Source: a virus
Reading direction: 5' to 3' (one strand)
DNA length: 22,439 bases
IMG/VR virus record: IMGVR_UViG_3300046007_013798
Coordinates: 1 to 22,439 of that record
The notes below the pieces were generated by a model. The model had not been told where the DNA came from, did not search any database, and worked only from the letters and a program-made list of their open reading frames with translations. Each line of letters begins with the position of its first letter. The stretch's first letter is position 1. The position numbers and the translations under genes were made by a program. Shown here piece by piece: positions 1-6,339 of this stretch.

Positions 1-93
1 CTTGGCATTTTTCTGGTTCTCTATCGCGGTTAGATACGAATTAAAATCGCCTACTTCCCTTTTGGGCCAACAATAGTATTAACACCTATTATA
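1..93 (-). other. Left-edge stretch without an assignable gene
   Basis: On the minus strand one frame is open from after a TAA near 82 to the edge. It reads in part VGDFNSYLTAIENQKNAK, which looks protein-like, but it has no ATG, GTG or TTG start. A separate ATG at 6-8 could begin the next gene with only two codons visible. The local sequence is slightly less AT-rich than the neighbours. Nothing firm can be assigned. Confidence 0.3.
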
Positions 94-246
94 TTATTGT
101 TTTACTTCTTGTATTGTAGCTAATTTCTCTTCAAATTTTCTTAAAAGGTTTGACACTGTATGAGCATCTTTACCATAAATTTGTACATTATGGATAGCTG
201 CTATTGCAAATTGTATTTCTTGGGGTTCTAATCTAACTTGTAACAT
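94..246 (-). CDS. Small 50-aa helical protein after the tail fibre gene
   Basis: ATG at 246 reads 50 codons to a TAA at 94-96. The product starts MLQVRLEPQEIQFAIAAIHN, continues VQIYGKDAHTVSNLLRKFEE and ends LATIQEVKQ. It is predicted helical and charged, with no membrane segment. It resembles the 68-aa protein at 4910-5116 in its L-x-x-E...I-x-x-x-x-x-x-G-x-D pattern. The A-rich leader (TTTATGTTAAA) is like those of the neighbouring genes, and it follows the fibre stop by 20 nt. No family is recognised. Confidence 0.55.
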   Translation of the reverse strand: MLQVRLEPQEIQFAIAAIHNVQIYGKDAHTVSNLLRKFEEKLATIQEVKQ

Positions 247-266
247 TTTAACATAAATTTAATTTA

Positions 267-2717
267 TTAGGCATATATATAAATATCACTATTAGAGGTA
301 TTAATATACATTTGGCCAATAGAATTAAGACTATCTCCTGTTCCAAAATTAACAGGAGTACCTATAGGGACCCCAGCTGATCCTGTAACAGTAACTATAA
401 AATCAGATGAGGTTGAAAATACATTATTTGTAGCATTCCAAGCTACTGACCCACTTCTATTAACTACCCATCTATTATTTTCTTGGTCATAGTAAAGAGC
501 AGTACCATAAGCTTCACCACCAATTGTAGTTGTTTGGACAATAATACCACCTTCATTTGGAACTCCTCCTTTAGAACCACTATTTAATAATATAAACTTA
601 TCTTCAATTAATAAATCTTGTACATTAACATATGTTGTAGTACCATTAACAGTTAAATTTCCTGTTATAGTGGCGTTATTAGTAACTGTTAAATCAGTGG
701 TAGAAGTAGTACCATTAATAGTTACATCTTGGTTTAATGTATTTACATATGAAGCAGTTGACGCGTTAGTAGCATTAGTCGCGTTAAGAGCATAAGAAGC
801 ACTAGTTGCACTATCGGCACTTGTAGCGTTTAAAGCATAGGAAGCACTAGTTGCACTGTTAGCGTTTGTAGCATTAAGGGTATAACTTGAACTTAAAGCA
901 TAGGAAGCACTAGTTGCACTATCCGCGCTTGTAGCGTTTAAAGCATAGGAAGCACTAGTTGCACTATCTGCGCTTGTAGCGTTTAAAGCATAGGAAGCAC
1001 TAGTTGCACTATCTGCGCTTGTAGCGTTTAAAGCATAGGAAGCACTAGTTGCACTGTCTGCACTTGCAGCATTTAAAGTATAGGATGAACTTAAGGCATA
1101 AGAAGCACTAGTTGCACTATTGGCACTTGATGAACTTAAAGCATAGGAAGCACTAGTTGCACTGTTAGCATTTGTAGCATTAAGGGTATAACTTGAACTT
1201 AAAGCATAGGAAGCACTAGTTGCACTATCCGCGCTTGTGGCTGTAGAAGCATAACTAGCACTTAATACAGACATTGAACCTGTATCAGCTGATGTTATAA
1301 CTTTACTACCATTCCAAGTAAAATTAGGTCCTACAACATATACTGAACCTGATAATATTTGAGTATCGCTCAATTCATCTCCAAAAGTATTTGAACCTGA
1401 GGAGTATATAATTGAGGATGAGATATAGTTTACTTGGAGTACATTAAATGAGCCGGTGTGAGCTGATAAATCACCATTAATTGTTACATTTTGGTTTAAT
1501 GTATTTACATAGGAGGCAGTTTGAGCACTAATTGCGTTTTGGGCATTAATAGCGTTTGAAGCTGATAAGGCAAAGCTAGACGTACCTATTAAACTACCAC
1601 TAGCAATAGTTATAGAACCACTTAAAATATTGAGAGAACCTGTTAAATTTATAGAACCAGTAGGTATTCCATCTGTAAATGAACCAATATTTAAAGTATT
1701 AGATAGGGCTTTATATGTAATACCATTATTAGCATCCGCAAATAATATAGCGTTATTACCATCACTAGTGACTGTAAATAATGGTCTAACAGTTATATCA
1801 TTGCTAAGACCAGCTACAAATACAGTGTTGGAAGCATTTGCTATAGTAGCATAACTCGCTGTTCCTGTTAGATTTCCTACAAAAGAACCAGTACCTACAG
1901 TAATAGAACCACTGGTTATAGTTATAGAACCAGTTGTAAAACTAATTGAACTGCTTGTAGATGTTATAGAACTTGATGTGAGTGTTATTGCTCCTCCATT
2001 AACTGTTATCCCACTACCACTAACTGTGAGAGAGCCTGTTATAACAGCACTACCTGAGAATGGGAAACCATTGCCAGAACCTCCACTACCACTAGCAATT
2101 ACTTCATTAGCGTATTTACCAATATAGATATAACCACTACCTGAGGTTGGAATGGTTGTGTTATCTCCATCTTGCCTAAATAGAATCCCAGAGTAATAAT
2201 CAAAATACCAGTCCATAATATCACCTGTAGTGATTTGGACTCCATTTTGATCTTTTAACACTACAAGATAATCTAAACCAAAAGAAGGAGGTACAAATTG
2301 AAGAGTACCTCCACTACCACTAGCATAATAATTATTAATAAAAGGAGGAGTACCTACTTTTGGATTATCAGAACCTAATGTTTCATAATTACTTTTTAAC
2401 TTTAAAGCAAAAGAATGAGTAGTTGAAGTAGAACTTTCAGCTTGTGAATCTGCATCTGTAGCTATGTAAGTAGTACCAATTATAGGAACTAAATCAAATT
2501 CAACTCTTTGAACTATAACTCCACTAGAAGTCTCATACATAGTTGTAGGAGGGGATACAGGTGGGGTCTGACCAAAAATAACGTTAGTTCCTATTTGGAC
2601 ATTAGAAGCTATAGTTTCCCCTAACTCTGTTTTAAACATTGAAGTATTAGCTACCCCTGAGAGTTTTTTAAAGGAGATAACTGTTTGAGTTAGGTTTGTT
2701 TTTTTATTAGTAGACAT
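267..2717 (-). CDS. Long repeat-containing tail fibre protein
   Basis: This 816-aa protein has an N-terminal part of about 220 residues (possible attachment region, including the VPPSFGLDYLVVLKDQNGV segment), then a beta-helix-like Ser/Thr/Gly region (about 220-400). A repeat array with nine copies of SATSASYAL follows (about residues 490-645). The C-terminal region contains ITGNLTVNGTTTYVNVQDLL and a tip ending SNSDIYIYA. A short module VNTLNQ(N/D)VTING occurs twice, flanking the repeat array. This is typical of a trimeric fibre shaft between an attachment end and a receptor-binding end. It is the last large gene of the fibre block. The leader is TTTATATTATATAG, with no Shine-Dalgarno. Confidence 0.8.
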   Translation of the reverse strand: MSTNKKTNLTQTVISFKKLSGVANTSMFKTELGETIASNVQIGTNVIFGQTPPVSPPTTMYETSSGVIVQRVEFDLVPIIGTTYIATDADSQAESSTSTTHSFALKLKSNYETLGSDNPKVGTPPFINNYYASGSGGTLQFVPPSFGLDYLVVLKDQNGVQITTGDIMDWYFDYYSGILFRQDGDNTTIPTSGSGYIYIGKYANEVIASGSGGSGNGFPFSGSAVITGSLTVSGSGITVNGGAITLTSSSITSTSSSISFTTGSITITSGSITVGTGSFVGNLTGTASYATIANASNTVFVAGLSNDITVRPLFTVTSDGNNAILFADANNGITYKALSNTLNIGSFTDGIPTGSINLTGSLNILSGSITIASGSLIGTSSFALSASNAINAQNAISAQTASYVNTLNQNVTINGDLSAHTGSFNVLQVNYISSSIIYSSGSNTFGDELSDTQILSGSVYVVGPNFTWNGSKVITSADTGSMSVLSASYASTATSADSATSASYALSSSYTLNATNANSATSASYALSSSSANSATSASYALSSSYTLNAASADSATSASYALNATSADSATSASYALNATSADSATSASYALNATSADSATSASYALSSSYTLNATNANSATSASYALNATSADSATSASYALNATNATNASTASYVNTLNQDVTINGTTSTTDLTVTNNATITGNLTVNGTTTYVNVQDLLIEDKFILLNSGSKGGVPNEGGIIVQTTTIGGEAYGTALYYDQENNRWVVNRSGSVAWNATNNVFSTSSDFIVTVTGSAGVPIGTPVNFGTGDSLNSIGQMYINTSNSDIYIYA
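278..286 (-). promoter_or_regulatory. ATATTTATA motif upstream of the 50-aa gene
   Basis: Exact motif inside the 3' end of the repeat fibre gene, 31 nt before the ATG at 246. Confidence 0.3.
789..1240 (-). repeat. Tandem array of 45- and 63-nt coding repeats in the tail fibre gene
   Basis: Nine copies of the core GAAGCACTAGTTGCACT begin on the plus strand at 796, 841, 904, 949, 994, 1039, 1102, 1147 and 1210. The spacings are therefore 45, 63, 45, 45, 45, 63, 45 and 63 nt. The units encode 15 residues (SADSATSASYALNAT type) or 21 residues, the longer form adding SSSYTL. Both lengths keep the frame, so unit gain or loss would only change shaft length. Confidence 0.9.
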
Positions 2718-2745
2718 CTATATAATATAAAATTAAATTTTATTC

Positions 2746-4905
2746 TTAAAAGGAAGGTATATTTATAGTCTTTAATTTCCCTGTAAATCCAGCATTAGCT
2801 GTTACTTTTATAACTACATAGTCATTATTAAGTATAGAGTTTGGAGTAGCTAAGTTTGACATTAAAGCTGTAATAGCTGTGTTAGTTGCTGATATAGAAG
2901 ATAAAGTTCCACTTCTTCCACTAGCCCCATTTATGGTTAAATCATCACTAGCATTTTGAGGTAGGGTTGCTCCTAAATCTAACCAAGCTGTAGCTCCTGG
3001 ATCTTTTATTTCGAGGTAAATATTGTTAGCTCCTAGAGCACTGCCTGTTGGTAAAACTGTTATAGTACCTGTATGAGTAGCTAATATAACATTAAAAGAA
3101 TCATAATTATTACCACTTTCATTTTTAAAAGCTCTATAATAAGTTCTATATCCTGTCACTCCTGTACTGTAATTAACATTAGAAGAAGGACCATTAGTGA
3201 ATACTGAGAAGTTTCCTCCTTGAGGTAAATAAGCAGTTGATCCACTTGGGTAAACTAACATACCTTCAAGGGGGGATTCTGTACCTCCATTAATCCAATA
3301 AGGCATAACTAACAATCCTTTGTTATAATTAGCTTCTCCACCATCAACTATAGTTTGGGAGGAATCCCATCCTCCTATAGCACTTATAACAGAAGCTTGA
3401 GTATCATAAGCTGCCGGGACTAATCTGTAAGACTCACTCACAAAACTTTCAGACTGATTAGTTTCAAGTTGTCCTATAGTTCTATTATCTATTAACAAAC
3501 CTTTAACAAATTGTTCTGTTATGGTAGATGTTGTTCTAGGAGTTCTAAGTATAGTACCACCAATACCTAAATCAGAAGTGGTATCATCATTATCAACCAC
3601 AAGTGAATAAGTATTACCTACTAGAGCCCCACCAGACACAGAAGCTGTTAATATTAAAGGATATAAATGAGCATTTGTAACCTGAGAGGCTGAGGGTAAA
3701 GAATTAGTTAAGGTAAATGACCCCCCAGCTGTAGTATTTGTGGTAGAACCGCTTTGGTATAAAGTATTTACTTCAAAAGTAGAAGTAGCACCTGTTAGAG
3801 TTATAGAAGTTCCATTAGGAGCGTTTGAATAAACTCTATTATATATATTAGTAGCAGAGGCCCTCAACTCAACATGCCCCCCAGTATGATATTTTACCCC
3901 AGAAATATTTTTATTTCCTGTTCCTGTAAAAGATCCTAATGTAGCTGTAACAGTTGAAGATTGATTGGATGTATCATTTATCCATTGGATATACTTGGTA
4001 GTTCTTTCAAAAGTACTGGAGGTGTGAATGATTCTTATAAAGTTCATACCTTCACGTTGGTGGGCTGTTTGGATAATAAAACTACCAGTTCTATTTATAA
4101 ACCCTGTATAAGGTGATCCACCCGCAAAAAAGGCTGAAGCTGTTTGACTTACTGTGACTGAGGCTGAAGTGTTAGAAGCATTTATAGCTGCTGGGGTAGA
4201 TTCTAGGTCAATTTCTAAACTTTGGGAATCTGTTCTATTAAGGTATAGATAAAGTTTTCCTACATTAGCGTCCCCAAAAGCTGTAGCAGGATAATTAAGA
4301 GCAGCTCCTGCAGTTCCTCCATTTTGAGCTACTGTTAAATTAAGTCTTCCTGTAACAGTCTGGTAAGAGGTACCATTATTAATACCTAATCTATAAGAAG
4401 TACTACCACTTTGTAAAGTAGTGCTAGTATATGTACCGCTAACATTAAGAGCAGTTAAAGTATCTAAAAGATCTACATTAGTAACTCCTGATATGGTGTT
4501 AGAAGGTCCAAAAGCTAAGTTAACAGTAGTCCAACCACTAGACTCAGTATCACCTAAAGATTGTAAAGCAGGAGCTTCAGCTGGGACTAAACTAGCTAAA
4601 ATTTCGTTTATATCATCAACAGCATCTGCTATAAGGGTGTTTGAGGTAAAGGGAAATAAGCCCCCGTCATAAGTAGCATCAGAAGGAGTTCCTATAGTAT
4701 TAGTACCAACATTAGAAGAAGCAGTATAATGAAATTTACCTGTTGATGGGATATAAGTTACAACATTGGTTGTATTAGCGGTCACTAGTGAAGCAAATAA
4801 ATCCCCACTAGAGCTGATATGGCTACCAGTAATAGCCCCGCTAGCAAATATATTATTTAATTCAGCGTTAGAACCTGATACTATTACCTTTTTCCACTCA
4901 GCCAT
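2746..4905 (-). CDS. Large fibre-like structural protein
   Basis: This 719-aa protein is Ser/Thr/Gly/Asn-rich and beta-rich, with low Lys and Cys. It begins EWKKVIVSGSNAELNNIF, a start I associate with large structural or fibre proteins of marine T4-like phages. Its body has many short beta segments (TLQSGSTSYRLGINNGTSY, SITLTGATSTFEVNTLYQSG) and ends TANAGFTGKLKTINIPSF. No enzymatic motif, Asp box or peptidase signature is seen. The position between the 68-aa gene and the repeat-rich fibre gene supports a tail-fibre or baseplate-fibre role. The leader is AAGAATTCTTAATTAA-like and lacks a Shine-Dalgarno. Confidence 0.65.
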   Translation of the reverse strand: MAEWKKVIVSGSNAELNNIFASGAITGSHISSSGDLFASLVTANTTNVVTYIPSTGKFHYTASSNVGTNTIGTPSDATYDGGLFPFTSNTLIADAVDDINEILASLVPAEAPALQSLGDTESSGWTTVNLAFGPSNTISGVTNVDLLDTLTALNVSGTYTSTTLQSGSTSYRLGINNGTSYQTVTGRLNLTVAQNGGTAGAALNYPATAFGDANVGKLYLYLNRTDSQSLEIDLESTPAAINASNTSASVTVSQTASAFFAGGSPYTGFINRTGSFIIQTAHQREGMNFIRIIHTSSTFERTTKYIQWINDTSNQSSTVTATLGSFTGTGNKNISGVKYHTGGHVELRASATNIYNRVYSNAPNGTSITLTGATSTFEVNTLYQSGSTTNTTAGGSFTLTNSLPSASQVTNAHLYPLILTASVSGGALVGNTYSLVVDNDDTTSDLGIGGTILRTPRTTSTITEQFVKGLLIDNRTIGQLETNQSESFVSESYRLVPAAYDTQASVISAIGGWDSSQTIVDGGEANYNKGLLVMPYWINGGTESPLEGMLVYPSGSTAYLPQGGNFSVFTNGPSSNVNYSTGVTGYRTYYRAFKNESGNNYDSFNVILATHTGTITVLPTGSALGANNIYLEIKDPGATAWLDLGATLPQNASDDLTINGASGRSGTLSSISATNTAITALMSNLATPNSILNNDYVVIKVTANAGFTGKLKTINIPSF

Positions 4906-4909
4906 TTAA

Positions 4910-5116
4910 TTAAGAATTTAAGATTTTTATAATGTCTTGTAATTTTAAAGCAGTGTTATATACAATTTGGATATCTTGTCCTTTAAAGTCAGAACGAGCT
5001 ATTAAAGCTAATAGATATTTAGCTTCTTCAAGTTGTAAATTTGGAAGAGGTTGTTGAGATTGTTCAACAGGTTCTTCTCTTTTTAATAGATTTCTAATTT
5101 CTTGAAAACTTGACAT
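4910..5116 (-). CDS. Small helical protein, similar to the 50-aa protein at 94-246
   Basis: This 68-aa protein has a short N-terminal helix (FQEIRNLLKREE), a Gln/Pro linker, and a C-terminal part LQLEEAKYLLALIARSDFKG followed by QDIQIVYNTALKLQDIIKIL. The pattern L-x-x-E...A-I-x-x-(S/N)-x-x-(F/I)-x-G-x-D resembles the 50-aa protein at the left edge, suggesting related small proteins each placed beside a large fibre gene. No known family is recognised. It ends 4 nt before the 719-aa fibre gene. A chaperone or accessory role for the fibre is possible but inferred. Confidence 0.6.
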   Translation of the reverse strand: MSSFQEIRNLLKREEPVEQSQQPLPNLQLEEAKYLLALIARSDFKGQDIQIVYNTALKLQDIIKILNS

Positions 5117-5136
5117 GATTATAGTATTTTACATAT

Positions 5137-5145
5137 TATAAATAT
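5137..5145 (-). promoter_or_regulatory. ATATTTATA motif upstream of the 68-aa gene
   Basis: Exact motif 20 nt before the ATG at 5116, in the 48-nt gap after the glycine-rich gene. Confidence 0.4.
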
Positions 5146-5164
5146 GGGATAAAAGGAGAAAATA

Positions 5165-5698
5165 TTATAAATATCCAAAATAAAAATCATTATCTTTATA
5201 AATTATTCCTCCGGTTACTGCTGTTGGAAAACTACTTGTAGGCATTAAAGTAAGTACACCTTGATTGTTAACTTTTACCTTAGTTACACCTTGTCTTTTA
5301 ATTATAAAAATATCATCTGAGGGTTTAGTAGTGGATTGGTCAATAGTTAATGAAGCCGATGATATTAATACATCTAAGCTTCCACTATTAACAATGTTAT
5401 TACTTATTAATTCCCAATACCCATCTCCTCCTCCACCTGTACTAGAAATTGTAATAGTGCCACTCCCCGTTGTAATGGTAATATTAGAACCAGCTATTAA
5501 ATCTATAGTTCCTGTTAATCCTTCTAAACTAGATACCCCAGCTACTCCTCCACCCCCACCACCATAACTCCCTGTGTAAAATAATTGTTGTCTTTCCTTA
5601 TCATATACTACAACTCCATCAGTGATACCTTGGGTATCCATTGATAGAGACGCATATAAAGCGGGAAAGCCTAAGTCTATTCTAAACCTTTCAGCCAT
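5165..5698 (-). CDS. Glycine-rich fibre-tip or adhesin-like protein
   Basis: This 177-aa protein has an N-terminal part of about 45 residues (FRIDLGFPALYASLSMDTQG, then GVVVYDKERQQLFYTGS), a six-Gly run, then fibre-like beta repeats (EGLTGTIDLIAGSNITITTG). A second Gly run (GGGGDG) and a beta-rich C terminus (VNNQGVLTLMPTS, then GGIIYKDNDFYFGYL) follow. Gly-rich loops alternating with beta strands are typical of phage fibre tips and adhesins. The leader is CCCCTATAACAAC, without a Shine-Dalgarno. It opens the fibre block, so a short fibre or fibre-tip role is plausible; no family is firmly recognised. Confidence 0.6.
   Translation of the reverse strand: MAERFRIDLGFPALYASLSMDTQGITDGVVVYDKERQQLFYTGSYGGGGGGVAGVSSLEGLTGTIDLIAGSNITITTGSGTITISSTGGGGDGYWELISNNIVNSGSLDVLISSASLTIDQSTTKPSDDIFIIKRQGVTKVKVNNQGVLTLMPTSSFPTAVTGGIIYKDNDFYFGYL
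5166..5174 (-). promoter_or_regulatory. ATATTTATA motif at the end of the 177-aa gene
   Basis: Exact motif overlapping the last codons of the glycine-rich gene, 49 nt before the ATG at 5116. It forms a pair with the copy at 5137-5145. Confidence 0.3.
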
Positions 5699-5719
5699 GT
5701 TGTTATAGGGGGTTTAGTA

Positions 5720-5727
5720 ATAAATAT
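5720..5727 (-). promoter_or_regulatory. ATATTTAT partial motif upstream of the glycine-rich fibre gene
   Basis: AATAAATAT on the plus strand, one base off the consensus, with 21 nt to the ATG at 5698. This is the typical spacing and would begin the fibre gene unit. Confidence 0.35.
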
Positions 5728-6336
5728 TTAAGCTTTATAATATTTTAGATAATCTCCTTTTAAGTACTTATCAAAACCGTATAATTTATCTTTATTTATT
5801 TGTAATAAAACTATATTTTTATTAGTTTGACCTACTTTATCTTTGTCACCTGTTAATGACCAAGGAATATTAAAAGGAAACCAAGATGTAAAATCTATAG
5901 TAGGATCTTTTTTAACTAATTTATCATAATCAGATTTAGAGATTTCTAAATAGGTAAATTCATTACGTTTTTTACAAAAATATCTTCTAAATTCTCCTAA
6001 TTTATAATCTTGTTCAGTTGGTTGAGTTAAATAAAGTTGAGGTAAACTTACTGAAAGATCTAAAGGAATATTTTTTAATTGGGTATAAACAAAATTTTCA
6101 TAATCAATTGATAATTCTAATTGAGAAGGGGTGTTTGTTTCATCTGGGATAGTGTATTCTTTAATAGCTATTAGTTGGTAATTAGGTTTATCATCTGGGT
6201 TTTTGCCTGTATAAATTTTTCCTGTATATAATTTATGATAATACCCAATATACTCAGGGTATATATTTGGTACATAAAATTCTTTCCCAGGAGTGTAAAG
6301 ATTAGTTTGGATTCGGCTTTTAGGAATATAGGGCAT
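5728..6336 (-). CDS. Conserved-looking baseplate-region protein of unknown function
   Basis: This 202-aa protein is rich in Tyr and Lys. Near the N terminus is YTPGKEFYV, then a pattern YIGYYHKLYTGKIYTGKNPDD, which I associate from memory with small structural proteins of marine T4-like phages. Later come a helical segment FTYLEISKSDYDKLVKKD and an aromatic segment SWFPFNIPWSL. No enzyme motif, signal peptide or membrane segment is visible. The start follows the hub stop by 3 nt (TAAGATATG), so expression is coupled to the hub. Being between hub and fibre genes, it may link the two, but no function can be assigned. Confidence 0.6.
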   Translation of the reverse strand: MPYIPKSRIQTNLYTPGKEFYVPNIYPEYIGYYHKLYTGKIYTGKNPDDKPNYQLIAIKEYTIPDETNTPSQLELSIDYENFVYTQLKNIPLDLSVSLPQLYLTQPTEQDYKLGEFRRYFCKKRNEFTYLEISKSDYDKLVKKDPTIDFTSWFPFNIPWSLTGDKDKVGQTNKNIVLLQINKDKLYGFDKYLKGDYLKYYKA

Positions 6337-6339
6337 ATC

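Noticed and set aside
1-60. Possible tRNA fragment at the left edge (sequence around TTCGTATCTAACCGCG)
   Set aside because: No cloverleaf can be built; the acceptor and anticodon arms are not seen.
70-93. Weak hairpin after the 50-aa gene as a terminator
   Set aside because: Only a 5-bp AT stem, with no U-tract following.
789-1240. Regular repeats that could suggest a CRISPR array
   Set aside because: The repeats are in-frame coding units of 45 or 63 nt with no unique spacers, inside a fibre gene.
1630-1854. Open frame on the plus strand inside the repeat fibre gene
   Set aside because: It lies entirely within a well-supported minus-strand gene. Its valine/leucine-rich product is the mirror of Ser/Thr/Asn-rich fibre codons, and there is no promoter or leader.
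5265-5567. 100-codon plus-strand frame ending in a proline run
   Set aside because: It is the antisense of the glycine-rich fibre protein; the proline run is the complement of the GGN codons.
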